Below are positions 9,196-18,572 of a DNA stretch of 64,000 nt, piece after piece. Made by a program: the position numbers and the translations under genes. The DNA is from Mesorhizobium sangaii (lineage in GTDB: Bacteria; Pseudomonadota; Alphaproteobacteria; Rhizobiales; Rhizobiaceae). Where the stretch lies: contig NZ_JACHEF010000001.1 of assembly GCF_014207355.1 (NCBI RefSeq), positions 248,001 through 312,000 on the forward strand. The letters are read 5' to 3'. Below the pieces are notes generated by a model. That model was not told the DNA's origin, did not search any database, and was given only the letters and a program-made list of their open reading frames with translations. How positions within the stretch are numbered: position 1 is the stretch's first letter; each line of letters starts with the position of its first letter.

Positions 9196-9258
9196 CCAAC
9201 ACCCCTCATCCGTCTTGGCACTTCGCGCCAATCCACCTTCTCCCACAACGGGAGAAGG
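9196..9258 (-). repeat. Intergenic palindromic repeat, copy 2 (inverted)
   Basis: Reads AACACCCCTCATCCG through to the hairpin CCTTCTCCCACAACGGGAGA, the reverse of copy 1 with several changes in the middle. The pair can fold into one long stem in the mRNA downstream of the binding-protein gene. That could protect its message or limit read-through to the permeases (inference). Confidence 0.7.
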
Positions 9259-9301
9259 CAAGGTCGCTCTGCCGCATCGTGAACCTGCACCGGGAACATT
9301 G

Positions 9302-10213
9302 ATGACAGTCGCGCTCGAACGCCCCGCCATAGCCGCAGCCAAGCCGGCCAGACGCCGCCGGCTCTCGCTCAGCGCCATCACGCCCTACCTCCAATCGGCG
9401 CCGCTGGCGCTGATCCTCGGCGCGTTCCTGCTTTTGCCCATTATCATGATCGTCGTCGTCTCCTTCTGGGACTACGACTTCGCGGCCATGTATCCGGATT
9501 TCCTGACCACCAACTATTTTGACGTGCTGGGCTCCTGGGTCACCTGGAAGACCTATCTCAACACCATCAAACTTGCTGTCATCGTCTGGGCGCTGACCTT
9601 GTTCATCGGCTTCTGGGTCGCCTATTTCCTCGCCTTCCACATCCGCACCACCGCCATGCAGATGGTGCTGTTCCTGATCTGCACCGTGCCGTTCCTGACC
9701 TCCAACATCATCCGCATGATCTCGTGGATTCCCGTGCTCGGCCGCAACGGCCTGATCAACTCGACGCTGGTGCAGTTGGGCCTGGTACCCAAGCCCATCG
9801 AATGGCTGCTCTATTCCGAATTCGCGGTCGTCCTGGCCATGGTCCATCTCTACACGCTGTTCATGGTGACGCCGATCTTCAACACGCTGATGCGCATCGA
9901 CAAGTCGCTGGTCGAGGCCGCGCGCGATGCCGGCGCGTCCCGCTGGCAGGTGCTGTGGAACGTCATCATTCCACTCGCCAAGCCCGGCATGGCGATCGGC
10001 ACCATCTTCGTCGTCACCCTGGTGATGGCCGACTTCTCGACAGTCCAAGTGATGTCGGGCGGGCAGAGCGCCTCGGTGGCACTGATGATGAAGAACCAGA
10101 TGTCGCTGCTGCAATATCCGGCCGCCGCCGCCAATGCGGTCGTGCTTCTGGTGCTGGTGCTCCTGATGGTTGCCGGCATCCTGCGCATCGTCGATATCAG
10201 GAAAGAACTGTGA
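9302..10213 (+). CDS. ABC transporter permease, PotB-like
   Basis: 303 residues from the ATG at 9302 (MTVALERPAI). About six membrane helices, starting near residue 38. The permease EAA loop is seen in LVEAARDAGASRWQVLWNVI with the conserved Gly. I reject the longer reading upstream because it runs through the intergenic repeat. GGGAACATTG lies just before the start. Its stop is one base from the GTG of the next permease. Confidence 0.9.
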   Translation: MTVALERPAIAAAKPARRRRLSLSAITPYLQSAPLALILGAFLLLPIIMIVVVSFWDYDFAAMYPDFLTTNYFDVLGSWVTWKTYLNTIKLAVIVWALTLFIGFWVAYFLAFHIRTTAMQMVLFLICTVPFLTSNIIRMISWIPVLGRNGLINSTLVQLGLVPKPIEWLLYSEFAVVLAMVHLYTLFMVTPIFNTLMRIDKSLVEAARDAGASRWQVLWNVIIPLAKPGMAIGTIFVVTLVMADFSTVQVMSGGQSASVALMMKNQMSLLQYPAAAANAVVLLVLVLLMVAGILRIVDIRKEL

Positions 10214-10214
10214 C

Positions 10215-11033
10215 GTGAGCCACGAGAAACGCACCCTGGAATTCTACGTGCTGGCGGCCTTCTTCACGCTGTTCGTGCTGTTCCTCTACGGTCCGCTGTC
10301 GGCGATCCTGATCCTGTCCTTCCAGGGCGAAACCGGCGGCCTCACCTTCCCGCTCAACGGCGTGTCGCTGCACTGGTTCGCCAACCTGTTCGAGCGCCAG
10401 GCGGTTGGCGATTTCGGCGGCAGCTTCAAGCGCTCGCTGGTGCTGGGTGTGATGGTGATGATCGTCACCGTCGCGGTGTCGCTGCTCGCCGGCCTCGCCT
10501 TCCGCCGTAAGTTCCGCGGTGCCACCGCGCTGTTCTACCTGGCGGTCGCCAGCCTGGTCGTGCCCTCGATCATCATTTCGCTGGGCATCGGCGTCGTCTT
10601 CCAGCAGATCGGCTTTCGCCCGGCCTGGTACACGTCGGCTTTCGGTGCGCATCTGACGTGGACCCTGCCCTTCGGCGTGCTCATCATGTTCGCCGTCTTC
10701 AACCGTTTCTCGCCGGCCTATGAGGAAGCCGCGCGCGATCTTGGCGCCTCGTCCTGGCAGACCTTCGCCCATGTCGTGCTGCCGATGATCGCGCCGAGCC
10801 TGATCGGCGTCGGGCTGTTCGGCTTCACGCTGTCCTACGACGAGTTCGCCCGCACGCTGATGACCTCCGGCACCTTCAACACGCTGCCGCTCGAAATCTA
10901 CGGCATGACAACCAACGTCACGACGCCCGTTCTCTACGCGCTGGGCACGGTGACCACGGTGTTCTCCTTCCTGGTGATCCTGGCGACGCTTGCCGCCATC
11001 CTCTATGTCGGCCGCCGGCGGGCGCGTGCCTGA
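10215..11033 (+). CDS. ABC transporter permease, PotC-like
   Basis: 272 residues from a GTG start at 10215 (SHEKRTLEFYVLAAFF). Six membrane helices. The EAA loop is EEAARDLGASSWQTFAHVVLP (about residues 174-194). It forms the heterodimeric membrane channel with the preceding permease. The upstream frame before 10215 overlaps PotB-like coding sequence and is not used. Confidence 0.9.
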   Translation: MSHEKRTLEFYVLAAFFTLFVLFLYGPLSAILILSFQGETGGLTFPLNGVSLHWFANLFERQAVGDFGGSFKRSLVLGVMVMIVTVAVSLLAGLAFRRKFRGATALFYLAVASLVVPSIIISLGIGVVFQQIGFRPAWYTSAFGAHLTWTLPFGVLIMFAVFNRFSPAYEEAARDLGASSWQTFAHVVLPMIAPSLIGVGLFGFTLSYDEFARTLMTSGTFNTLPLEIYGMTTNVTTPVLYALGTVTTVFSFLVILATLAAILYVGRRRARA

Positions 11034-11035
11034 AC

Positions 11036-11782
11036 ATGCAGATCCTTGTGGTGAATCCCAACACGACGGCCAGCATGACCGAAACCATCGGTGCGGCGGC
11101 GCGCGCCGTTGCCGGCGCCTGGACGGAGGTTGTCGCCGTCACCTCCTCTACGGGGCCGGCTTCGATCGAAGGCTATTATGACGAGGCGCTCGCCGTGCCC
11201 GGCCTGTTGATGGAGATCGCCGCCGGTGAGCGTGCCGGTGCGCAGGCTGCAATCATCGCCTGTTTCGACGATACGGGCCTGGATGCCGCACGTGCCATGG
11301 CCAACATCCCCATCATCGGCATTTGCGAGGCGGCGCTCAGTATGGCGTCCTTCATCGCCCAGCGCTTCACCGTCGTGACCACCACCGAACGCTCCCGCGT
11401 GCCGGTCGAGGCACTGGTGCAGCGCTACGGCATGGCGCGACGGGCGCGTGTACGGGCCGCGGACATTCCCGTGCTTGCACTTGAAGATCCGGCTTCGGGC
11501 GCGATTGGAAAGCTGCGCGACGAAATCGCCCGGGCCGTCGAAGAGGACAGGGCCGAAGCCATCGTGCTTGGCTGCGCCGGCATGGCGGATCTTGCCTACC
11601 GGCTGCAGGCCGAATTCGGCGTGCCTGTCATCGACGGTGTGGGCGCGGCGCTGAAACAGGCCGAGGCGCTGGTAGCGCTCGGTCTTTCAACATCGAAGCG
11701 CGGCGCCTATGCGAGCCCGCTGGCCAAGCCCTACCGTGGCATGCTGAAATCCTTCTCACCCGGAGCTGTCGCCGCGGAGTGA
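11036..11782 (+). CDS. Asp/Glu/hydantoin racemase family protein
   Basis: 248 residues, cofactor-independent racemase fold with two catalytic Cys. The first is in AAIIACFDDTGL (about residue 81) and the second in AIVLGCAGM (about 183). The opening ILVVNPNTTASMT is typical of HyuE-like hydantoin or allantoin racemases. Placed directly after the importer, it suggests that the imported compound is a 5-substituted hydantoin, allantoin or a related chiral nitrogen source (inference). Its stop overlaps the start of the next gene. Confidence 0.88.
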   Translation: MQILVVNPNTTASMTETIGAAARAVAGAWTEVVAVTSSTGPASIEGYYDEALAVPGLLMEIAAGERAGAQAAIIACFDDTGLDAARAMANIPIIGICEAALSMASFIAQRFTVVTTTERSRVPVEALVQRYGMARRARVRAADIPVLALEDPASGAIGKLRDEIARAVEEDRAEAIVLGCAGMADLAYRLQAEFGVPVIDGVGAALKQAEALVALGLSTSKRGAYASPLAKPYRGMLKSFSPGAVAAE

Positions 11783-12624
11783 GCACAATGAAGCCGACCA
11801 TCCGCACGCTGTCATTGCATGAATTGGAAGTTCTCATCGACTGGGCGGCGGCGGAAGGCTGGAACCCTGGTCTTGAAGACGCGGCGATGTTCCAGGCTGC
11901 GGATCCCGCGGGCTTTATCGGCGCCTTTGTCGGCAACGAAATGGTCGCGGCAATCTCGGCAGTGGCCTATGGAGGCGAATTCGGTTTCGTCGGCCTCTAC
12001 ATCTGCCGGCCGGACAAGCGCGGCAAAGGCTACGGCAAGGCGGTGTGGGACGCCGGCATCGGCAGGCTTGCAGGCAGGACCATCGGCCTCGACGGCGTCG
12101 CCGAGCAGCAGGCCAATTACAGGCGCAAGGGCTTCAAACCCGCCTACGAAACCATCCGCTATAGCGGCCGAGCGGCAGGCCCGGCAGTCAGGGCCGATGG
12201 GTTGCGCCCGGTTACGACCCAGCTCGTGCCCGACATCATCGCTTATGATGCATATTGTTTTCCGGCACCCCGGCGAGCCTTCCTGCAGCGATGGCTGCAG
12301 CCGCCGCATCATGGGCTGGCGGCGATCAGCTCGCGCGGCACCACCGGCTATGCCGTGGCTCGGCCGTGCCGATCAGGCTTCAAGATCGGCCCGCTGTTCG
12401 CCGAGAGCAACGACACGGCGCTGCAGCTGCTGCACGGACTGGCGGGTGCCTGCGAGGGCGGCGACCTGCACATCGACGTTCCCGCCGCGAACACCGGTTT
12501 CGTTGAGGCTCTCGAGGCGGCCGGCTTTGCGCCGACCTTCAAGACCACCCGCATGTACAAGGGCCCGGCCCCGGAGCTCGGCCTGCAGCGGCTGTTCAGC
12601 GTGACGACCCTGGAATTGGGATAA
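11779..12624 (+). CDS. GNAT N-acetyltransferase, double domain
   Basis: 281 residues. An N-terminal GNAT domain with the acetyl-CoA loop in FVGLYICRPDKRGKGYGKAVW (the R/Q-x-x-G-x-G/A pattern as RGKGYG, about 76-81). A YitH/HolE-like C-terminal domain follows (about 140-280). Start is either the GTG at 11779, which overlaps the racemase stop as GTGA, or the ATG at 11788. Last gene of the operon. It may acetylate a product of the pathway; substrate unknown. Confidence 0.85.
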   Translation: MSTMKPTIRTLSLHELEVLIDWAAAEGWNPGLEDAAMFQAADPAGFIGAFVGNEMVAAISAVAYGGEFGFVGLYICRPDKRGKGYGKAVWDAGIGRLAGRTIGLDGVAEQQANYRRKGFKPAYETIRYSGRAAGPAVRADGLRPVTTQLVPDIIAYDAYCFPAPRRAFLQRWLQPPHHGLAAISSRGTTGYAVARPCRSGFKIGPLFAESNDTALQLLHGLAGACEGGDLHIDVPAANTGFVEALEAAGFAPTFKTTRMYKGPAPELGLQRLFSVTTLELG

Positions 12625-12670
12625 ATCAGGCGGACCCTGAGAGGCTTTCCGCCATGGATTTGCGGCTCTT

Positions 12671-14980
12671 TCAGGCCGCCGAGCGCCGTCCCGGCACCGG
12701 ATTGCCGGGCGGCTCGTGGCCGAGCGGCGTCACCAGCGTCAGGTCGGGATAGCCGCTTTCGATCAGCTTGACCGCGGCCTGCGTCACTTCATCGTCCGGC
12801 TCCAGCATGGACAGGAACACCTCGGTGGCATCGCCGGCCAGGCGACTGATGCCTTGCGCATCGGCCGGTCCGCATTCGACCACGACCAGATCATAGGCTG
12901 TGGTCAGCGACTGCATGATGATCGGCAACCGGTCGGCGGCGCGCATGGCGCGGACCGGATCGGCGGTGCCGACGGGAATGACGTGACAGTCCGAATAGAG
13001 ATCGGCATGGATGACGTCACTGAACTGCGCTTCCGAAGCGAGCAGGTTGGTGATGCCGGGGAAAAGGCCGCTGTCCAGCATCGGCCGCGAGGCGGCTCCC
13101 GAAGCGGTAAGGTCCAGCAACAGGACGCGCAGGCCGGCGTCGGCGACCTCGCGTGCCACCAGGACCGCCGATGCGGCAGCCTCGTCGCCCTCCGGCGAGA
13201 CGAATATGGCGCGCGCCGCACCGCTGGCGATCAGCTTTTCGGCGGCCTTCTCAATGTCGATCTCGCCCAGGGTGGAATGCACCGGTTCGACCTTGGCAGC
13301 CGTCTCCGGCGCTGTCGCCGCTTCAGTCATAGCGACCATATCAGGCGCTTCGGCCGCATGCGCATAAGGCGCTTCAGTCTCGGGCATCGCGGTGGCATAG
13401 GGCATCGTGGCCGTGCAGGGCTCTCCCCTATCGTCAGCCGGACCTTCTCCCGTCTCCGGGCGAAGGATCGGATCCCTGAGGATGGCAGGCTCCTGGTGGA
13501 CAGCCGGCATCGCGATCCTGTCAGGCGCCTGAGCCAAATGGGGCATCGCGACCTCATCGATGCGTTCGAAGCGGGAACCGGTCGCCGGCCGCATGGCGCG
13601 GCCAGAAAACAGCTCCCGCAGGAGCGTCACAATGGCCATGACCAGCAGCGACGCGACGAAGGCGGCACTGACGATCGGCAAGACCTTCGGGAAATAGGGT
13701 TCGGACGGCACCTGCGCCAGGGAAACCACCCTTGCATCGACGGGCAGATAGTTGCGGTCCTTGCGCGACGCCGCGCTGAGGTAGTTGGCCTGATACGATT
13801 CGAGCTGCTGGCGCTTGGCGGCCGCATCACGCTGCAAGGCATCAAGCTCGACCTGCTGTTCGCCGGCACGGGCCGATGCGGCCTTGAGTGTGTTGACGTC
13901 AGCGACGAGCTGGTTCTCACGGGCCTGCGCGGTCTGCGCCTGGGTCATCAGACCCTTCATGAGCTTTTGCGCCTCGTTGCGGATCTGGCCGTCGAGATCG
14001 ACAAGCTGAGACTTCAACGCCCGGATGCGCGGATGATTGTCGAGCAAGGTGGTCGAGAGATCGGCGATGTTGGCCCTGAGCTCGACCTGCCGCTCGCGCA
14101 GGCGCTGGATCAGATCGGACGACAAGACCTCCGGCACGGCATCGAGCGAGCCGCCGCCCTGCAACGCCTTGCGCACACTGTCGGCGGTCGCTTCCGCAGA
14201 GGCGCGGTTGGCGCGCACACGCATCAGTTCACTCGACAGTTCGGAAAGCTGCTGCGTGGCAAGCACCGAATTGTTGCCGCCCATCAAAAGGTCGGATTGC
14301 GCACGGTAGGTGGCAACCTTGGCCTCGGCATCCCTAACCTTCTGCTGCAGGTCGGCGATCTCCGGCGCCAGAAAGTCAGCGGCGGCGTTGTTCGATTCGA
14401 GCTTCGCGGCCCCTTGCCCCGCGATGTAGGCGGCGGCAATAGCGTCTGGTACGGCGGCCGCGAGCTTGGGATCTTCCGATGAGAACTCAATGGCAATGAT
14501 CCGGGTCTTCTCGACGCCATAGACGTTGAGCTTCTCATGCATTTTCTTGAGGACGCGCTCTTCCGTCGGTATTTCCATCGGGTCGCTCTTCAGGCCGACG
14601 AGGACCAGAGCTCGGCTCAACGGCGACATGTCGAGCGCTTCGTCGAACTCGGGCAGCTTCTCCAGACCAAGCCTTTGCGCGACCTGCTTGAGGATTTCGT
14701 TGGAGGAAATGATCTGGACCTGGGTGGCGACGCCCTGCTCATCGAGAATCGGCTTGTCGGCGTCGTTGTTGCTGGCCGGACGCGTGTAAACGGATTCACG
14801 CGGCGCAATCTCTACCTGGGTCTGCGCCTTGTAGTGGCGCGTGGCAAGCGAGGCGAGCGCGAAAGCCGCGCCGGTCACCACCAGTGCGACGACGATTATG
14901 CGCAGCCAGTTCCTCGCCAGGCTGGCGAAGAGCTGCCTGAGATCGACGTCGACATCTGCGGCCGCGGACTGAACGGACAT
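12671..14980 (-). CDS. ExoP/Wzc-like polysaccharide co-polymerase with degenerate kinase domain
   Basis: 769 residues. Order: membrane helix (about 28-50), periplasmic Wzz domain with long coiled coil (about 50-420), a PxxP-like boundary (SEPYFPKVLP), second helix (about 435-455), a low-complexity Met/Glu/Ala linker (about 470-560), and a cytoplasmic P-loop-like domain. It sets chain length and couples polymerisation to export. The kinase part keeps Walker A' (VLLLDLTASG) and Walker B (YDLVVVECGP), but the Walker A position reads SPEGDEAAASA, without the GK[S/T]. The C-terminus has no Tyr cluster. It is therefore probably not an active tyrosine kinase. Confidence 0.88.
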   Translation of the reverse strand: MSVQSAAADVDVDLRQLFASLARNWLRIIVVALVVTGAAFALASLATRHYKAQTQVEIAPRESVYTRPASNNDADKPILDEQGVATQVQIISSNEILKQVAQRLGLEKLPEFDEALDMSPLSRALVLVGLKSDPMEIPTEERVLKKMHEKLNVYGVEKTRIIAIEFSSEDPKLAAAVPDAIAAAYIAGQGAAKLESNNAAADFLAPEIADLQQKVRDAEAKVATYRAQSDLLMGGNNSVLATQQLSELSSELMRVRANRASAEATADSVRKALQGGGSLDAVPEVLSSDLIQRLRERQVELRANIADLSTTLLDNHPRIRALKSQLVDLDGQIRNEAQKLMKGLMTQAQTAQARENQLVADVNTLKAASARAGEQQVELDALQRDAAAKRQQLESYQANYLSAASRKDRNYLPVDARVVSLAQVPSEPYFPKVLPIVSAAFVASLLVMAIVTLLRELFSGRAMRPATGSRFERIDEVAMPHLAQAPDRIAMPAVHQEPAILRDPILRPETGEGPADDRGEPCTATMPYATAMPETEAPYAHAAEAPDMVAMTEAATAPETAAKVEPVHSTLGEIDIEKAAEKLIASGAARAIFVSPEGDEAAASAVLVAREVADAGLRVLLLDLTASGAASRPMLDSGLFPGITNLLASEAQFSDVIHADLYSDCHVIPVGTADPVRAMRAADRLPIIMQSLTTAYDLVVVECGPADAQGISRLAGDATEVFLSMLEPDDEVTQAAVKLIESGYPDLTLVTPLGHEPPGNPVPGRRSAA

Positions 14981-15238
14981 GCATCCCTACTCCGATACTG
15001 GGTCAGGACACACCGTAAACAACTATGGTAACTCAGCCGTTAAGATGGCCGTAAGTTTGCGTTAGGGTTTACTGGCGGACGCCAAACAAAACCGCCAAAA
15101 AATCGCAAAACTCTCGCCGGCGCGCGCCGTGTCCGCCGCTCCCTTTACCGGCCATTAACCCTAACAGGATGATAACGGACCTCGATCCCTAGAGTTGCTG
15201 CGAGGCTGCAGCGACCAGTCGAAGGTACCTGTCCGGTC
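14981..15238. promoter_or_regulatory. Divergent promoter region of the exopolysaccharide block
   Basis: 258 bases between the ExoP-like and Wza-like genes, more AT-rich than the flanks, with several GTTAA/TTAAC stretches (for example near 15039 and 15155). It must hold both promoters, but I cannot place -35/-10 boxes with confidence. Confidence 0.4.
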
Positions 15239-15802
15239 ATGAAAAGCACTGCTTCCCTGTTTCGCGCGCTGCTTGCCGTATCGATGCTTGCCGGCTGTTC
15301 CAGCTACCGGCCGACACCGGCAGCCTTCCACGAGGTGCTCGACCAGCCCTATCGTCTAGGCGCCGGCGACCGCGTCCGCGTCACCGTGTTCGAGCAGGAT
15401 GGGCTGACCAACACCTACAGCGTCGACCAATCCGGCTACCTCTCCTTCCCGCTTGTCGGCGCCGTACCGGCGCGCGGCCACACAGCGCAGCAGATGGAAA
15501 AGGAAATCGCCGACAAATTGCGGCAAGGCTATCTGCGCGATCCCGACGTTTCGGTCGAAATCGACCGCTACCGGCCGATCTTCGTCATGGGCGAAGTGGG
15601 TGCCGCCGGCCAATACTCCTACGTCCCCGGCCTGACGGTGCAGAAGGCAATCGCCATAGCCGGCGGCTTCACGCCGCGCGCCAACCAGGAAAGCGTCGAC
15701 ATCACCCGCGACATCAACGGCAAGGTGATGACCGGCCGCGTGGTCACGTCCGACCCGCTGCTGCCGGGCGATACAGTGTACGTCCGCGAACGCCTGTTCT
15801 GA
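15239..15802 (+). CDS. Polysaccharide export lipoprotein, Wza/ExoF-like
   Basis: 187 residues. A lipoprotein signal with lipobox LAGC (Cys about residue 20), then a Poly_export domain (YRLGAGDRVRVTVFEQDGLT) and a SLBB-like repeat (FVMGEVGAAGQYSYVPG). It would form the periplasmic/outer-membrane exit channel used with the divergent ExoP-like protein. It is short compared with Wza (about 380), as is normal for rhizobial OPX proteins of this subgroup. Confidence 0.9.
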   Translation: MKSTASLFRALLAVSMLAGCSSYRPTPAAFHEVLDQPYRLGAGDRVRVTVFEQDGLTNTYSVDQSGYLSFPLVGAVPARGHTAQQMEKEIADKLRQGYLRDPDVSVEIDRYRPIFVMGEVGAAGQYSYVPGLTVQKAIAIAGGFTPRANQESVDITRDINGKVMTGRVVTSDPLLPGDTVYVRERLF

Positions 15803-15810
15803 CGACCCAC

Positions 15811-16941
15811 GTGGTGGACAACCTCAGGATCGTCCATTGCTTTCGCTCACCCGTCGGAGGAATTTTCCGGCATGTGCGCGACCTGACCGAGGCTCAGGTC
15901 ACTGCGGGACATTCCGTCGGCATCGTCTGCGACTCGACGACGGGCGGCGAGTTCGAGGAACGGCTGTTCGAGCAGATGAAGGATATGCTGGCGCTCGGCA
16001 TCCATCGCACGCCGATGCAGCGCCATGTCGGCCCGGGCGACCTTGCGTCGGCCCGGCGCACTTACAGGATCATCAAGGAATTGCGGCCGGACGTGTTGCA
16101 CGGGCACGGCGCCAAGGGTGGCGCCTATACCCGTCTGTTCGGCTCATTGTTGCGGGTATCAAGGTCTCGCGTAGCCCGCCTTTATTCGCCGCATGGTGGC
16201 TCTCTCCACTATGACGAGAACACGACCACCGGAAAGCTGTTCTTCGCGCTCGAACGCTTCATGGCGCGCTTCACCGACCACCTGCTGTTTGTCTCCGACT
16301 ACGAAAGGCGAACCTATCGCCGCAAGGTCGGGGAGCCGCAGATCCCCAACACCCTAGTCTACAATGGATTGCGCGCCGCCGAATTCGAGCCGGCGATCAG
16401 CAGCCCCGACGCGGCCGATCTGCTCTATATCGGCATGATGCGCGACCTGAAGGGGCCTGACATCTTCATCGATGCGCTGGCCCTCGCCGGCCCCCGGCTC
16501 GGCCGCGCGCTGACTGCGGTGATGGTCGGCGCCGGCGACGACCTGCCCCGCTACCATGCCAGGGTGAAACGGCTCGGGCTTGAGGGCTACGTCCGCTTCC
16601 TGCCGCCGATGCCGGCCAGGGAGGCTTTCGCTCTGGCGGCACTCGTCATCGTTCCCTCGCGCGCCGAAGCCATGCCCTATATTGTCCTGGAGACGCTTGC
16701 CGCGGGAAAGCCGATGATCGCCACGTCGGTCGGCGGCATACCGGAGATCTTCGGCTCCGGCTCCCCTGCCCTGATCCGGCCCGACCCGGTCGAGCTTGCC
16801 GACAAGGTGAGACAGGCGCTGGGCGACCTCGCCGCCTATCGCAAGCTGATGCCCGATGGCGCCAGCCTCAAGGCACGCTTCGGAGCCGATGTGATGGCGG
16901 CCGACATCGAGAAGGCCTACTTCGCCGCGCTCAACAAATAG
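15811..16941 (+). CDS. Glycosyltransferase family 4
   Basis: 376 residues, GT-B fold. The N-terminal lobe has IVHCFRSPVGGIFRHVRDL. The C-terminal nucleotide-sugar site is seen in LLYIGMMRDLKGPDIFIDAL and the E-x7-E type stretch VPSRAEAMPYIVLETLAAGKP (about 285-305). It adds a sugar to the lipid-linked repeat unit in the cytoplasm. Starts eight bases after the export gene (ATG, or a GTG a few codons upstream), so it is co-transcribed. Confidence 0.9.
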   Translation: MVDNLRIVHCFRSPVGGIFRHVRDLTEAQVTAGHSVGIVCDSTTGGEFEERLFEQMKDMLALGIHRTPMQRHVGPGDLASARRTYRIIKELRPDVLHGHGAKGGAYTRLFGSLLRVSRSRVARLYSPHGGSLHYDENTTTGKLFFALERFMARFTDHLLFVSDYERRTYRRKVGEPQIPNTLVYNGLRAAEFEPAISSPDAADLLYIGMMRDLKGPDIFIDALALAGPRLGRALTAVMVGAGDDLPRYHARVKRLGLEGYVRFLPPMPAREAFALAALVIVPSRAEAMPYIVLETLAAGKPMIATSVGGIPEIFGSGSPALIRPDPVELADKVRQALGDLAAYRKLMPDGASLKARFGADVMAADIEKAYFAALNK

Positions 16942-17036
16942 GCTCTTGAGGGGGTCCGTTTCAAAGCCATCTGTTGTTTCAAGGGTTTCTTAGCTCTCTT
17001 TTGCTATTCACCGTAGGGAAGCTTGCGGAAAGCCCC

Positions 17037-18572
17037 ATGAACGAGATCGACCCCGCGCGCCGCTTTTCACCAGAGGCGGTGCGTAAATTCGACGGCCCGG
17101 CCGAAGGCGACACGCCCGGCGGCATGAACGATGTCGCCCACCAGGTCGCGTCGCAGTACAGGCGCGATACCATGTCGCCGATCATGGTCAGCGGCGTGCT
17201 GCGCATGGTCGAATTCGGCTTGCTGTTGCTGTCCGGGCTCGGCGTCTATTTCTACTATGTCGGGTTCTTCAACTATCTCGCCTGGCAATACCCGCTGACG
17301 ATCGCCGCCTCGTCGTTCCTTGCCGTGGTGCTGCTCGACGTCACCGACTGTTACCAGATCGTGGCCCTGATGCGGCCCATTGCCAATTTCGGCCGCGTGC
17401 TTTTGGTCTGGGCCGGCACTTTCGCCCTCATGGCGCTGACGGCGTTCGTCATGAAGATGTCGGAAGATTATTCGCGCCTTTTGTTCGGCACCTGGTTCGT
17501 CATCGGCTTCGTTCTCCTCTTCGGCCTCAGGCTTGTGATGTCGAAGCTGATCCGGCGCTGGGCGCGCGATGGCCGCATGGAGCGGCGCGCTGTCATCGTC
17601 GGCGGTGGCAAGGCGGCTGAAATGCTGATCCGCTCGGTCGAAAAGCAGCCCTACAACGACATCCGCATCTGCGGCATCTTCGACGATCGCGGCGACAAGC
17701 GCTCACCGCCCATCGTCGCCGGCTATCCCAAGCTCGGCACCATTTCGGAGCTGATCGAGTTCGCCCGCATCGCCCGCATCGACATGCTGATCGTATCGCT
17801 GCCGCTGACCGCCGAATCGCGCGTGCTGCAGCTGTTGAAGAAGCTGTGGGTGTTGCCGGTCGACATCCGGCTGTCGGCGCATTCCAACGCGCTGCAGTTT
17901 CGCCCGCGCGCCTATTCCTACATCGGCTCGGTGCCGATGCTCGATATCTTCGACAGGCCGATCAACGACTGGGATTCGGTCGCCAAGCGTGCCTTCGACA
18001 TCGTCTTCAGCCTCATCGGCATCGTCGTGTTCTCGCCCGTGATGCTGGCGACCGCCATCGCCATCAAGCTCGACAGCAAGGGGCCGGTGCTGTTTCACCA
18101 GAAGCGGCATGGCTTCAACAATGAAATCATCGAGGTCTACAAGTTCCGCTCGATGTATACGGACAAGGCCGATCCATCCGCCAAGCAGACGGTGACCAAG
18201 AACGACCCGCGCGTCACCCGCGTCGGCCGCTTCATCCGCAAGACCTCGATCGACGAGCTGCCGCAGTTCTTCAACTCGCTGCTGGGTTCATTGTCGCTGG
18301 TCGGCCCGCGTCCGCACGCCATCGCCGCGCAGTCGCACAACCTTCTCTACAACGAAGTGGTCGACGGCTATTTCGCGCGTCACAAGGTCAAGCCCGGCGT
18401 CACAGGCTGGGCACAGATCAATGGCTGGCGCGGCGAGATGGACACCAACGAGAAGATCCGCATGCGGACGGAGTACGACCTCTATTACATCGAGAACTGG
18501 TCGCTGCTGTTCGACTTGCGGATCCTGTTCCTGACGCCGGCCCGGTTGCTGAACACGGAAAACGCCTATTGA
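17037..18572 (+). CDS. Undecaprenyl-phosphate glucose phosphotransferase, ExoY/WcaJ-like
   Basis: 511 residues from the ATG at 17037 (MNEIDPARRF). A longer reading from 16974 is possible but adds an unrelated hydrophobic stretch. Four N-terminal membrane helices and a CoA-binding-like Rossmann region (RRAVIVGGGKAAEML) lead to the bacterial sugar transferase domain (about 320-511). That domain has KRAFDIVFSLIG, VLFHQKRHGFN, YKFRSM, SIDELPQ and SLVGPRPHA. It primes repeat-unit synthesis by moving a sugar phosphate onto undecaprenyl phosphate. Confidence 0.92.
   Translation: MNEIDPARRFSPEAVRKFDGPAEGDTPGGMNDVAHQVASQYRRDTMSPIMVSGVLRMVEFGLLLLSGLGVYFYYVGFFNYLAWQYPLTIAASSFLAVVLLDVTDCYQIVALMRPIANFGRVLLVWAGTFALMALTAFVMKMSEDYSRLLFGTWFVIGFVLLFGLRLVMSKLIRRWARDGRMERRAVIVGGGKAAEMLIRSVEKQPYNDIRICGIFDDRGDKRSPPIVAGYPKLGTISELIEFARIARIDMLIVSLPLTAESRVLQLLKKLWVLPVDIRLSAHSNALQFRPRAYSYIGSVPMLDIFDRPINDWDSVAKRAFDIVFSLIGIVVFSPVMLATAIAIKLDSKGPVLFHQKRHGFNNEIIEVYKFRSMYTDKADPSAKQTVTKNDPRVTRVGRFIRKTSIDELPQFFNSLLGSLSLVGPRPHAIAAQSHNLLYNEVVDGYFARHKVKPGVTGWAQINGWRGEMDTNEKIRMRTEYDLYYIENWSLLFDLRILFLTPARLLNTENAY

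Noticed and set aside
9206..10234. 342-aa open frame on the minus strand opposite the PotB-like permease
   Set aside because: Full of His, Asp, Gln and Gly as expected for the antisense of membrane-protein codons; the plus strand has a clear permease.
12716..14482. 588-aa open frame on the plus strand opposite the ExoP-like gene
   Set aside because: Arg/His/Gly-rich with no family features; it mirrors the GC-rich codon use of the real gene on the minus strand.
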